Shown in pieces: positions 34,435 to 47,318 of a stretch of DNA of 64,000 bases. The stretch's first letter is position 1. Every line of letters starts with the position of its first letter. Location of the stretch: the NCBI GenBank assembly GCA_028622995.1, contig JAJQJQ010000008.1, forward strand, positions 124,001 to 188,000. Direction: 5' to 3'. The position numbers were made by a program, and so were the translations under genes. The stretch is from Panagrolaimus kolymaensis. Its lineage: Eukaryota > Nematoda > Chromadorea > Rhabditida > Panagrolaimidae. The notes under the pieces were generated by a model. That model was given only the letters and a program-made list of their open reading frames with translations. It was not told the origin of the DNA and did no database searches.

Positions 34435-35619
34435 GAAGCTATCTTTTTAAGGTTATTCTTCGCAATATTTATTTTTATTTATTGAATAATTGAAGTCAAG
34501 CTTCAAACGTTCCATTCATTGTGGAGGCGTTAAAAATAGCAAATCTATTACTAAATTTTTGTTTTGAAGCTATCTTTTTAAGGTTATTCTTCGCAATATT
34601 TATTTTTATTTATTGAATAATTGAAGTCAAGCTTCAAACGTTCCATTCTTGGTGGAGGCGTTAAAAATAGCAATGCTATTACAAAATTTTTGTTTTGAAG
34701 CTATCTTTTTAAGGTTATTCTTCGCAATATTTATTTTTATTTATTGAATAATTGTAGTCAAGCTTCAAACGTTCCATTCTTGGTGGAGGCGTTAAAAATA
34801 GCAATGCTATTACAAAATTTTTGTTTTGAAGCTAACTTTTTAAGGTTATTCTTCGCAATATTTTTAATTTTATTTTATTGAATCTCGAAATTCTAGCTTC
34901 AAACATTCCATTCTTGGTGGAGGCGTTAAAAATAGCAATGCTATTACAAAATTTTTGTTTTGAAGCTATCTTTTTAAGGTTATTCTTCGCAATATTTATT
35001 TTTATTTATTGAATAATTGTAGTCAAGCTTCAAACGTTCCATTCTTGGTGGAGGCGTTAAAAATAGCAATGCTATTACAAAATTTTTGTTTTGAAGCTAT
35101 CTTTTTAAGGTTATTCTTCGCAATATTTATTTTTATTTATTGAATAATTGTAGTCAAGCTTCAAACGTTCCATTCTTGGTGGAGGCGTTAAAAATAGCAA
35201 TGCTATTACAAAATTTTTGTTTTGAAGCTAACTTTTTAAGGTTATTCTTCGCAATATTTTTAATTTTATTTTATTGAATCTCGAAATTCTAGCTTCAAAC
35301 ATTCCATTCTTGGTGGAGGCGTTAAAAATAGCAATGCTATTACAAAATTTTTGTTTTGAAGCTAACTTTTTAAGGTTATTCTTCGCAATATTTATTTTTA
35401 TTTATTGAATAATTGTAGTCAAGCTTCAAACGTTCCATTCTTGGTGGAGGCGTTAAAAATAGCAATGCTATTACAAAATTTTTGTTTTGAAGCTATCTTT
35501 TTAAGGTTATTCTTCGCAATATTTATTTTTATTTATTGAATAATTGAAGTCAAGCTTCAAACGTTCCATTCTTGGTGGAGGCGTTAAAAATAGCAATGCT
35601 ATTACAAAATTTTTGTTTT
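34435..35619 (+). repeat. 1,185-bp nine-monomer block, copy 1
   Basis: The order is c2 (AAATCTATTACTAAA), c2, c3, b (CAAACATT), c3, c3, b (CAAACATT), c3, c2. The same order and GCTATC/GCTAAC pattern recurs at 36,549-37,733, offset 2,114 bp. The 930 bp between the two copies has a different order, so this is a spaced and not a direct duplication. Confidence 0.85.
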
Positions 35620-36548
35620 GAAGCTAACTTTTTAAGGTTATTCTTCGCAATATTTTTAATTTTATTTTATTGAATCTCGAAATTCTAGCTTCAAACGTTC
35701 CATTCTTGGTGGAGGCGTTAAAAATAGCAATGCTATTACAAAATTTTTGTTTTGAAGCTAACTTTTTAAGGTTATTCTTCGCAATATTTTTAATTTTATT
35801 TTATTGAATCTCGAAATTCTAGCTTCAAACGTTCCATTCTTGGTGGAGGCGTTAAAAATAGCAATGCTATTACAAAATTTTTGTTTTGAAGCTAACTTTT
35901 TAAGGTTATTCTTCGCAATATTTTTAATTTTATTTTATTGAATCTCGAAATTCTAGCTTCAAACGTTCCATTCATTGTGGAGGCGTTAAAAATAGCAAAT
36001 CTATTACTAAATTTTTGTTTTGAAGCTAACTTTTTAAGGTTATTCTTCGCAATATTTTTAATTTTATTTTATTGAATCTCGAAATTCTAGCTTCAAACAT
36101 TCCATTCTTGGTGGAGGCGTTAAAAATAGCAATGCTATTACAAAATTTTTGTTTTGAAGCTAACTTTTTAAGGTTATTCTTCGCAATATTTATTTTTATT
36201 TATTGAATAATTGTAGTCAAGCTTCAAACGTTCCATTCTTGGTGGAGGCGTTAAAAATAGCAATGCTATTACAAAATTTTTGTTTTGAAGCTATCTTTTT
36301 AAGGTTATTCTTCGCAATATTTATTTTTATTTATTGAATAATTGAAGTCAAGCTTCAAACGTTCCATTCTTGGTGGAGGCGTTAAAAATAGCAATGCTAT
36401 TACAAAATTTTTGTTTTGAAGCTAACTTTTTAAGGTTATTCTTCGCAATATTTATTTTTATTTATTGAATAATTGTAGTCAAGCTTCAAACGTTCCATTC
36501 TTGGTGGAGGCGTTAAAAATAGCAATGCTATTACAAAATTTTTGTTTT

Positions 36549-37733
36549 GAAGCTATCTTTTTAAGGTTATTCTTCGCAATATTTATTTTTATTTATTGAA
36601 TAATTGAAGTCAAGCTTCAAACGTTCCATTCATTGTGGAGGCGTTAAAAATAGCAAATCTATTACTAAATTTTTGTTTTGAAGCTATCTTTTTAAGGTTA
36701 TTCTTCGCAATATTTATTTTTATTTATTGAATAATTGAAGTCAAGCTTCAAACGTTCCATTCTTGGTGGAGGCGTTAAAAATAGCAATGCTATTACAAAA
36801 TTTTTGTTTTGAAGCTATCTTTTTAAGGTTATTCTTCGCAATATTTATTTTTATTTATTGAATAATTGTAGTCAAGCTTCAAACGTTCCATTCTTGGTGG
36901 AGGCGTTAAAAATAGCAATGCTATTACAAAATTTTTGTTTTGAAGCTAACTTTTTAAGGTTATTCTTCGCAATATTTTTAATTTTATTTTATTGAATCTC
37001 GAAATTCTAGCTTCAAACATTCCATTCTTGGTGGAGGCGTTAAAAATAGCAATGCTATTACAAAATTTTTGTTTTGAAGCTATCTTTTTAAGGTTATTCT
37101 TCGCAATATTTATTTTTATTTATTGAATAATTGTAGTCAAGCTTCAAACGTTCCATTCTTGGTGGAGGCGTTAAAAATAGCAATGCTATTACAAAATTTT
37201 TGTTTTGAAGCTATCTTTTTAAGGTTATTCTTCGCAATATTTATTTTTATTTATTGAATAATTGTAGTCAAGCTTCAAACGTTCCATTCTTGGTGGAGGC
37301 GTTAAAAATAGCAATGCTATTACAAAATTTTTGTTTTGAAGCTAACTTTTTAAGGTTATTCTTCGCAATATTTTTAATTTTATTTTATTGAATCTCGAAA
37401 TTCTAGCTTCAAACATTCCATTCTTGGTGGAGGCGTTAAAAATAGCAATGCTATTACAAAATTTTTGTTTTGAAGCTAACTTTTTAAGGTTATTCTTCGC
37501 AATATTTATTTTTATTTATTGAATAATTGTAGTCAAGCTTCAAACGTTCCATTCTTGGTGGAGGCGTTAAAAATAGCAATGCTATTACAAAATTTTTGTT
37601 TTGAAGCTATCTTTTTAAGGTTATTCTTCGCAATATTTATTTTTATTTATTGAATAATTGAAGTCAAGCTTCAAACGTTCCATTCTTGGTGGAGGCGTTA
37701 AAAATAGCAATGCTATTACAAAATTTTTGTTTT
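36549..37733 (+). repeat. 1,185-bp nine-monomer block, copy 2
   Basis: This matches the block at 34,435 monomer for monomer. The order then breaks: a c monomer with TTTTTTG (37,734) follows here, but a b monomer (35,620) follows copy 1. Confidence 0.85.
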
Positions 37734-38260
37734 GAAGCTAACTTTTTAAGGTTATTCTTCGCAATATTTATTTTTATTTTTTGAATAATTGAAGTCAAGC
37801 TTCAAACGTTCCATTCATTGTGGAGGCGTTAAAAATAGCAAATCTATTACTAAATTTTTGTTTTGAAGCTATCTTTTTAAGGTTATTCTTCGCAATATTT
37901 ATTTTTATTTATTGAATAATTGAAGTCAAGCTTCAAACGTTCCATTCTTGGTGGAGGCGTTAAAAATAGCAATGCTATTACAAAATTTTTGTTTTGAAGC
38001 TATCTTTTTAAGGTTATTCTTCGCAATATTTATTTTTATTTATTGAATAATTGTAGTCAAGCTTCAAACGTTCCATTCTTGGTGGAGGCGTTAAAAATAG
38101 CAATGCTATTACAAAATTTTTGTTTTGAAGCTAACTTTTTAAGGTTATTCTTCGCAATATTTTTAATTTTATTTTATTGAATCTCGAAATTCTAGCTTCA
38201 AACATTCCATTCTTGGTGGAGGCGTTAAAAATAGCAATGCTATTACAAAATTTTTGTTTT

Positions 38261-39052
38261 GAAGCTAACTTTTTAAGGTTATTCTTCGCAATATTTATTT
38301 TTATTTATTGAATAATTGAAGTCAAGCTTCAAACGTTCCATTCATTGTGGAGGCGTTAAAAATAGCAATGCTATTACAAAATTTTTGTTTTGAAGCTATC
38401 TTTTTAAGGTTATTCTTCGCAATATTTATTTTTATTTATTGAATAATTGTAGTCAAGCTTCAAACGTTCCATTCTTGGTGGAGGCGTTAAAAATAGCAAT
38501 GCTATTACAAAATTTTTGTTTTGAAGCTAACTTTTTAAGGTTATTCTTCGCAATATTTTTAATTTTATTTTATTGAATCTCGAAATTCTAGCTTCAAACA
38601 TTCCATTCTTGGTGGAGGCGTTAAAAATAGCAATGCTATTACAAAATTTTTGTTTTGAAGCTAACTTTTTAAGGTTATTCTTCGCAATATTTATTTTTAT
38701 TTATTGAATAATTGAAGTCAAGCTTCAAACGTTCCATTCATTGTGGAGGCGTTAAAAATAGCAATGCTATTACAAAATTTTTGTTTTGAAGCTATCTTTT
38801 TAAGGTTATTCTTCGCAATATTTATTTTTATTTATTGAATAATTGTAGTCAAGCTTCAAACGTTCCATTCTTGGTGGAGGCGTTAAAAATAGCAATGCTA
38901 TTACAAAATTTTTGTTTTGAAGCTAACTTTTTAAGGTTATTCTTCGCAATATTTTTAATTTTATTTTATTGAATCTCGAAATTCTAGCTTCAAACGTTCC
39001 ATTCTTGGTGGAGGCGTTAAAAATAGCAATGCTATTACAAAATTTTTGTTTT
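38261..39052 (+). repeat. Tandem pair of 396-bp trimers (c2-c3-b)
   Basis: The trimers 38,261-38,656 and 38,657-39,052 each hold c2 with CATTCATTG, c3 starting GCTATC, and b. The b of the first has CAAACATTCC and the b of the second CAAACGTTCC, so the second was either not converted or has been restored. Confidence 0.85.
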
Positions 39053-39454
39053 GAAGCTAACTTTTTAAGGTTATTCTTCGCAATATTTTTAATTTTATTT
39101 TATTGAATCTCGAAATTCTAGCTTCAAACGTTCCATTCTTGGTGGAGGCGTTAAAAATAGCAATGCTATTACAAAATTTTTGTTTTGAAGCTAACTTTTT
39201 AAGGTTATTCTTCGCAATATTTTTAATTTTATTTTATTGAATCTCGAAATTCTAGCTTCAAACGTTCCATTCATTGTGGAGGCGTTAAAAATAGCAAATC
39301 TATTACTAAATTTTTGTTTTGAAGCTAACTTTTTAAGGTTATTCTTCGCAATATTTTTAATTTTATTTTATTGAATCTCGAAATTCTAGCTTCAAACGTT
39401 CCATTCTTGGTGGAGGCGTTAAAAATAGCAATGCTATTACAAAATTTTTGTTTT

Positions 39455-39980
39455 GAAGCTAACTTTTTAAGGTTATTCTTCGCAATATTTATTTTTATTT
39501 ATTGAATAATTGAAGTCAAGCTTCAAACGTTCCATTCTTGATGGAGGCGTTAAAAATAGCAATGCTATTACAAAATTTTTGTTTTGAAGCAAACTTTTTA
39601 AGGTTATTCTTCGCAATATTTATTTTTATTTTTTGAATAATTGAAGTCAAGCTTCAAACGTTCCATTCATTGTGGAGGCGTTAAAAATAGCAAATCTATT
39701 ACTAAATTTTTGTTTTGAAGCTATCTTTTTAAGGTTATTCTTCGCAATATTTATTTTTATTTATTGAATAATTGAAGTCAAGCTTCAAACGTTCCATTCT
39801 TGATGGAGGCGTTAAAAATAGCAATGCTATTACAAAATTTTTGTTTTGAAGCTAACTTTTAAGGTTATTCTTCGCAATATTTTTAATTTTATTTTATTAT
39901 ATCTCGAATTTCTAGCTTCAAACGTTCCATTCTTGGTGGAGGCGTTAAAAATAGCAATGCTATTACAAAATTTTTGTTTT
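39455..39980 (+). repeat. Transition segment c2-c-c2-a'
   Basis: This holds c2 with TTGATGGAGGCG (39455), c with the unusual start GAAGCAAAC and AAATCTATTACTAAA (39586), c2 with TTGATGGAGGCG (39717) and a' (39848). It marks the switch from the c-rich interior to the gag/a/taa domain. Confidence 0.87.
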
Positions 39981-41052
39981 GAAGCTAACTTTTTAAGGTT
40001 ATTCTTCGCAATATTTTTAATTTTATTTTATTGAGTCTCGAAATTCTAGCTTCAAACGTTCCATTCTTGGTGGAGGCGTTAAAAATAGCAATGCTATTAC
40101 AAAATTTTTGTTTTGAAGCTAACTTTTTAAGGTTATTCTTCGCAATATTTTTAATTTTATTTTATTGAGTCTCGAAATTCTAGCTTCAAACGTTCCATTC
40201 TTGGTGGAGGCGTTAAAAATAGCAATGCTATTACAAAATTTTTGTTTTGAAGCTAACTTTTTAAGGTTATTCTTCGCAATATTTTTAATTTTATTTTATT
40301 GAGTCTCGAAATTCTAGCTTCAAACGTTCCATTCTTGGTGGAGGCGTTAAAAATAGCAATGCTATTACAAAATTTTTGTTTTGAAGCTAACTTTTTAAGG
40401 TTATTCTTCGCAATATTTTTAATTTTATTTTATTGAGTCTCGAAATTCTAGCTTCAAACGTTCCATTCTTGGTGGAGGCGTTAAAAATAGCAATGCTATT
40501 ACAAAATTTTTGTTTTGAAGCTAACTTTTTAAGGTTATTCTTCGCAATATTTTTAATTTTATTTTATTGAGTCTCGAAATTCTAGCTTCAAACGTTCCAT
40601 TCTTGGTGGAGGCGTTAAAAATAGCAATGCTATTACAAAATTTTTGTTTTGAAGCTAACTTTTTAAGGTTATTCTTCGCAATATTTTTAATTTTATTTTA
40701 TTGAGTCTCGAAATTCTAGCTTCAAACGTTCCATTCTTGGTGGAGGCGTTAAAAATAGCAATGCTATTACAAAATTTTTGTTTTGAAGCTAACTTTTTAA
40801 GGTTATTCTTCGCAATATTTTTAATTTTATTTTATTGAGTCTCGAAATTCTAGCTTCAAACGTTCCATTCTTGGTGGAGGCGTTAAAAATAGCAATGCTA
40901 TTACAAAATTTTTGTTTTGAAGCTAACTTTTTAAGGTTATTCTTCGCAATATTTTTAATTTTATTTTATTGAGTCTCGAAATTCTAGCTTCAAACGTTCC
41001 ATTCTTGGTGGAGGCGTTAAAAATAGCAATGCTATTACAAAATTTTTGTTTT
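39981..41052 (+). repeat. Uniform run of eight gag monomers
   Basis: Eight monomers with TTGAGTCTCG start at 39981, 40115, 40249, 40383, 40517, 40651, 40785 and 40919, exactly 134 bp apart and identical on inspection. It is the only long uniform run of this class. The gag form occurs downstream as single or paired copies and is not seen elsewhere in the window. Confidence 0.93.
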
Positions 41053-44000
41053 GAAGCTAACTTTTTAAGGTTATTCTTCGCAATATTTTTAATTTTATTT
41101 TATTATATCTCGAATTTCTAGCTTCAAACGTTCCATTCTTGGTGGAGGCGTTAAAAATAGCAATGCTATTACAAAATTTTTGTTTTGAAGCTAACTTTTA
41201 AGGTTATTCTTCGCAATATTTTTAATTTTATTTTATTGAGTCTCGAAATTCTAGCTTCAAACGTTCCATTCTTGGTGGAGGCGTTAAAAATAGCAATGCT
41301 ATTACAAAATTTTTGTTTTGAAGCTAACTTTTTAAGGTTATTCTTCGCAATATTTTTAATTTTATTTTATTATATCTCGAATTTCTAGCTTCAAACGTTC
41401 CATTCTTGGTGGAGGCGTTAAAAATAGCAATGCTATTACAAAATTTTTGTTTTGAAGCTAACTTTTTAAGGTTATTCTTCGCAATATTTTTAATTTTATT
41501 TTATTTAATCTCGAAATTCTAGCTTCAAACGTTCCATTCTTGGTGGAGGCGTTAAAAATAGCAATGCTATTACAAAATTTTTGTTTTGAAGCTAACTTTT
41601 TAAGGTTATTCTTCGCAATATTTTTAATTTTATTTTATTATATCTCGAATTTCTAGCTTCAAACGTTCCATTCTTGGTGGAGGCGTTAAAAATAGCAATG
41701 CTATTACAAAATTTTTGTTTTGAAGCTAACTTTTTAAGGTTATTCTTCGCAATATTTTTAATTTTATTTTATTGAGTCTCGAAATTCTAGCTTCAAACGT
41801 TCCATTCTTGGTGGAGGCGTTAAAAATAGCAATGCTATTACAAAATTTTTGTTTTGAAGCTAACTTTTTAAGGTTATTCTTCGCAATATTTTTAATTTTA
41901 TTTTATTGAGTCTCGAAATTCTAGCTTCAAACGTTCCATTCTTGGTGGAGGCGTTAAAAATAGCAATGCTATTACAAAATTTTTGTTTTGAAGCTAACTT
42001 TTTAAGGTTATTCTTCGCAATATTTTTAATTTTATTTTATTATATCTCGAATTTCTAGCTTCAAACGTTCCATTCTTGGTGGAGGCGTTAAAAATAGCAA
42101 TGCTATTACAAAATTTTTGTTTTGAAGCTAACTTTTAAGGTTATTCTTCGCAATATTTTTAATTTTATTTTATTGAGTCTCGAAATTCTAGCTTCAAACG
42201 TTCCATTCTTGGTGGAGGCGTTAAAAATAGCAATGCTATTACAAAATTTTTGTTTTGAAGCTAACTTTTTAAGGTTATTCTTCGCAATATTTTTAATTTT
42301 ATTTTATTATATCTCGAATTTCTAGCTTCAAACGTTCCATTCTTGGTGGAGGCGTTAAAAATAGCAATGCTATTACAAAATTTTTGTTTTGAAGCTAACT
42401 TTTTAAGGTTATTCTTCGCAATATTTTTAATTTTATTTTATTTAATCTCGAAATTCTAGCTTCAAACGTTCCATTCTTGGTGGAGGCGTTAAAAATAGCA
42501 ATGCTATTACAAAATTTTTGTTTTGAAGCTAACTTTTTAAGGTTATTCTTCGCAATATTTATTTTTATTTTTTGAATAATTGAAGTCAAGCTTCAAACGT
42601 TCCATTCATTGTGGAGGCGTTAAAAATAGCAAATCTATTAATAAATTTTTGTTTTGAAGCTATCTTTTTAAGGTTATTCTTCGCAATATTTTTAATTTTA
42701 TTTTATTGAATCTCGAAATTCTGGCTTCAAACTTTCCATAAGTGATGCAGGTTTTATTTATAGAAAAAGTATTACAAAATTTTTGTTTTGAAGCTAACTT
42801 TTTAAGGTTATTCTTCGCAATATTTTTAATTTTATTTTATTATATCTCGAATTTCTAGCTTCAAACGTTCCATTCTTGGTGGAGGCGTTAAAAATAGCAA
42901 TGCTATTACAAAATTTTTGTTTTGAAGCTAACTTTTAAGGTTATTCTTCGCAATATTTTTAATTTTATTTTATTGAGTCTCGAATTTCTAGCTTCAAACG
43001 TTCCATTCTTGGTGGAGGCGTTAAAAATAGCAATGCTATTACAAAATTTTTGTTTTGAAGCTAACTTTTTAAGGTTATTCTTCGCAATATTTTTAATTTT
43101 ATTTTATTATATCTCGAATTTCTAGCTTCAAACGTTCCATTCTTGGTGGAGGCGTTAAAAATAGCAATGCTATTACAAAATTTTTGTTTTGAAGCTAACT
43201 TTTAAGGTTATTCTTCGCAATATTTTTAATTTTATTTTATTGAGTCTCGAAATTCTAGCTTCAAACGTTCCATTCTTGGTGGAGGCGTTAAAAATAGCAA
43301 TGCTATTACAAAATTTTTGTTTTGAAGCTAACTTTTTAAGGTTATTCTTCGCAATATTTTTAATTTTATTTTATTATATCTCGAATTTCTAGCTTCAAAC
43401 GTTCCATTCTTGGTGGAGGCGTTAAAAATAGCAATGCTATTACAAAATTTTTGTTTTGAAGCTAACTTTTTAAGGTTATTCTTCGCAATATTTTTAATTT
43501 TATTTTATTTAATCTCGAAATTCTAGCTTCAAACGTTCCATTCTTGGTGGAGGCGTTAAAAATAGCAATGCTATTACAAAATTTTTGTTTTGAAGCTAAC
43601 TTTTTAAGGTTATTCTTCGCAATATTTATTTTTATTTTTTGAATAATTGAAGTCAAGCTTCAAACGTTCCATTCTTGGTGGAGGCGTTAAAAATAGCAAT
43701 GCTATTACAAAATTTTTGTTTTGAAGCTAACTTTTAAGGTTATTCTTCGCAATATTTTTAATTTTATTTTATTGAGTCTCGAAATTCTAGCTTCAAACGT
43801 TCCATTCTTGGTGGAGGCGTTAAAAATAGCAATGCTATTACAAAATTTTTGTTTTGAAGCTAACTTTTTAAGGTTATTCTTCGCAATATTTTTAATTTTA
43901 TTTTATTATATCTCGAATTTCTAGCTTCAAACGTTCCATTCTTGGTGGAGGCGTTAAAAATAGCAATGCTATTACAAAATTTTTGTTTTGAAGCTAACTT

Positions 44001-44659
44001 TTTAAGGTTATTCTTCGCAATATTTTTAATTTTATTTTATTTAATCTCGAAATTCTAGCTTCAAACGTTCCATTCTTGGTGGAGGCGTTAAAAATAGCAA
44101 TGCTATTACAAAATTTTTGTTTTGAAGCTAACTTTTTAAGGTTATTCTTCGCAATATTTTTAATTTTATTTTATTATATCTCGAATTTCTAGCTTCAAAC
44201 GTTCCATTCTTGGTGGAGGCGTTAAAAATAGCAATGCTATTACAAAATTTTTGTTTTGAAGCTAACTTTTTAAGGTTATTCTTCGCAATATTTTTAATTT
44301 TATTTTATTGAGTCTCGAAATTCTAGCTTCAAACGTTCCATTCTTGGTGGAGGCGTTAAAAATAGCAATGCTATTACAAAATTTTTGTTTTGAAGCTAAC
44401 TTTTTAAGGTTATTCTTCGCAATATTTTTAATTTTATTTTATTATATCTCGAATTTCTAGCTTCAAACGTTCCATTCTTGGTGGAGGCGTTAAAAATAGC
44501 AATGCTATTACAAAATTTTTGTTTTGAAGCTAACTTTTTAAGGTTATTCTTCGCAATATTTTTAATTTTATTTTATTTAATCTCGAAATTCTAGCTTCAA
44601 ACGTTCCATTCTTGGTGGAGGCGTTAAAAATAGCAATGCTATTACAAAATTTTTGTTTT
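41053..44659 (+). repeat. a/gag/taa mosaic
   Basis: The order starts a, gag(4T), a, taa, a, gag, gag, a, gag(4T), a, taa, c, d. The trimer gag(4T)-a-taa (401 bp) recurs at 41187, 42124, 43191 and 43723. A c-d pair sits at 42525-42789 without the usual cx. The gag copy at 42,924 has the CGAATTTC ending of an a monomer, so it is a hybrid. Confidence 0.88.
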
Positions 44660-45055
44660 GAAGCTAACTTTTTAAGGTTATTCTTCGCAATATTTATTTT
44701 TATTTTTTGAATAATTGAAGTCAAGCTTCAAACGTTCCATTCATTGTGGAGGCGTTAAAAATAGCAAATCTATTAATAAATTTTTGTTTTGAAGCTATCT
44801 TTTTAAGGTTATTCTTCGCAATATTTTTAATTTTATTTTATTGAATCTCGAAATTCTGGCTTCAAACTTTCCATAAGTGATGCAGGTTTTATTTATAGAA
44901 AAAGTATTACAAAATTTTTGTTTTGAAGCTTCCTTTTTATGGTTAATTTTCGCAATATTTATTTTTATTTTTTGAATAATTGAAGTCAAGCTTCAAACGT
45001 TCCATTCATTGTGGAGGCGTTAAAAATAGCAATGCTATTACAAAATTTTTGTTTT
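44660..45055 (+). repeat. c-d-cx cassette, copy 1 (396 bp)
   Basis: c (44660, with AAATCTATTAATAAA), d (44791, GCTATC start and CAAACTTTCC) and cx (44925, GCTTCCTTTTTATGGTTAATTTTCGC). The d-cx junction is fixed in all three copies of the cassette, so it moves as a unit. The cx 5' changes are shared by no other class. Confidence 0.9.
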
Positions 45056-46657
45056 GAAGCTAACTTTTTAAGGTTATTCTTCGCAATATTTTTAATTTTA
45101 TTTTATTTAATCTCGAAATTCTAGCTTCAAACGTTCCATTCTTGGTGGAGGCGTTAAAAATAGCAATGCTATTACAAAATTTTTGTTTTGAAGCTAACTT
45201 TTTAAGGTTATTCTTCGCAATATTTATTTTTATTTTTTGAATAATTGAAGTCAAGCTTCAAACGTTCCATTCATTGTGGAGGCGTTAAAAATAGCAATGC
45301 TATTACAAAATTTTTGTTTTGAAGCTAACTTTTTAAGGTTATTCTTCGCAATATTTTTAATTTTATTTTATTTAATCTCGAAATTCTAGCTTCAAACGTT
45401 CCATTCTTGGTGGAGGCGTTAAAAATAGCAATGCTATTACAAAATTTTTGTTTTGAAGCTAACTTTTTAAGGTTATTCTTCGCAATATTTTTAATTTTAT
45501 TTTATTTAATCTCGAAATTCTAGCTTCAAACGTTCCATTCTTGGTGGAGGCGTTAAAAATAGCAATGCTATTACAAAATTTTTGTTTTGAAGCTAACTTT
45601 TTAAGGTTATTCTTCGCAATATTTATTTTTATTTTTTGAATAATTGAAGTCAAGCTTCAAATGTTCCATTCATTGTGGAGGCGTTAAAAATAGCAATGCT
45701 ATTACAAAATTTTTGTTTTGAAGCTAACTTTTTAAGGTTATTCTTCGCAATATTTTTAATTTTATTTTATTTAATCTCGAAATTCTAGCTTCAAACGTTC
45801 CATTCTTGGTGGAGGCGTTAAAAATAGCAATGCTATTACAAAATTTTTGTTTTGAAGCTAACTTTTTAAGGTTATTCTTCGCAATATTTTTAATTTTATT
45901 TTATTATATCTCGAATTTCTAGCTTCAAACGTTCCATTCTTGGTGGAGGCGTTAAAAATAGCAATGCTATTACAAAATTTTTGTTTTGAAGCTAACTTTT
46001 TAAGGTTATTCTTCGCAATATTTTTAATTTTATTTTATTGAATCTCGAAATTCTAGCTTCAAACGTTCCATTCTTGGTGGGGGCGTTAAAAATAGCAATG
46101 CTATTACAAAATTTTTGTTTTGAAGCTAACTTTTTAAGGTTATTCTTCGCAATATTTTTAATTTTATTTTATTATATCTCGAATTTCTAGCTTCAAACGT
46201 TCCATTCTTGGTGGAGGCGTTAAAAATAGCAATGCTATTACAAAATTTTTGTTTTGAAGCTAACTTTTTAAGGTTATTCTTCGCAATATTTTTAATTTTA
46301 TTTTATTGAATCTCGAAATTCTAGCTTCAAACGTTCCATTCTTGGTGGGGGCGTTAAAAATAGCAATGCTATTACAAAATTTTTGTTTTGAAGCTAACTT
46401 TTTAAGGTTATTCTTCGCAATATTTTTAATTTTATTTTATTTAATCTCGAAATTCTAGCTTCAAACGTTCCATTCTTGGTGGAGGCGTTAAAAATAGCAA
46501 TGCTATTACAAAATTTTTGTTTTGAAGCTAACTTTTTAAGGTTATTCTTCGCAATATTTTTAATTTTATTTTATTTAATCTCGAAATTCTAGCTTCAAAC
46601 GTTCCATTCTTGGTGGAGGCGTTAAAAATAGCAATGCTATTACAAAATTTTTGTTTT
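45056..46657 (+). repeat. taa/c/a/bg mosaic between c-d-cx cassettes
   Basis: The order is taa, c, taa, taa, c, taa, a, bg, a, bg, taa, taa. The c copies here end GCAATGC and, from 45,589, have CAAATGTTCC in place of CAAACGTTCC. The bg form, typical of the outer 532-bp HOR, reappears here for the first time since block 1. Confidence 0.87.
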
Positions 46658-47318
46658 GAAGCTAACTTTTTAAGGTTATTCTTCGCAATATTTATTTTTA
46701 TTTTTTGAATAATTGAAGTCAAGCTTCAAATGTTCCATTCATTGTGGAGGCGTTAAAAATAGCAAATCTATTAATAAATTTTTGTTTTGAAGCTATCTTT
46801 TTAAGGTTATTCTTCGCAATATTTTTAATTTTATTTTATTGAATCTCGAAATTCTGGCTTCAAACTTTCCATAAGTGATGCAGGTTTTATTTATAGAAAA
46901 AGTATTACAAAATTTTTGTTTTGAAGCTTCCTTTTTATGGTTAATTTTCGCAATATTTATTTTTATTTTTTGAATAATTGAAGTCAAGCTTCAAATGTTC
47001 CATTCATTGTGGAGGCGTTAAAAATAGCAAATCTATTAATAAATTTTTGTTTTGAAGCTATCTTTTTAAGGTTATTCTTCGCAATATTTTTAATTTTATT
47101 TTATTGAATCTCGAAATTCTAGCTTCAAACGTTCCATTCTTGGTGGGGGCGTTAAAAATAGCAATGCTATTACAAAATTTTTGTTTTGAAGCTAACTTTT
47201 TAAGGTTATTCTTCGCAATATTTATTTTTATTTTTTGAATAATTGAAGTCAAGCTTCAAATGTTCCATTCATTGTGGAGGCGTTAAAAATAGCAAATCTA
47301 TTAATAAATTTTTGTTTT
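46658..47318 (+). repeat. 661-bp five-monomer tandem unit, copy 1 (contains c-d-cx)
   Basis: c, d, cx, bg (GCTATC start), c: 131+134+131+134+131 = 661 bp. It is followed directly by a second copy at 47,319. The c and cx copies carry CAAATGTTCC and AAATCTATTAATAAA. Confidence 0.9.

Larger units (their letters stand above)
32324..39454 (+). repeat. b/c2/c3 mosaic domain
   Basis: This domain is defined by c3 monomers (ATTGTAGTC), b monomers with CAAACATTCC, and copies ending CATTCATTGTGG plus AAATCTATTACTAAA (starting near 32,961, 34,542, 35,998, 36,656, 37,841 and 39,297). Most c2 and c3 copies begin GCTATC. One c3 at 33,116 has CAAAAATTCC. No d monomer and no plain a monomer occurs here. Confidence 0.88.
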
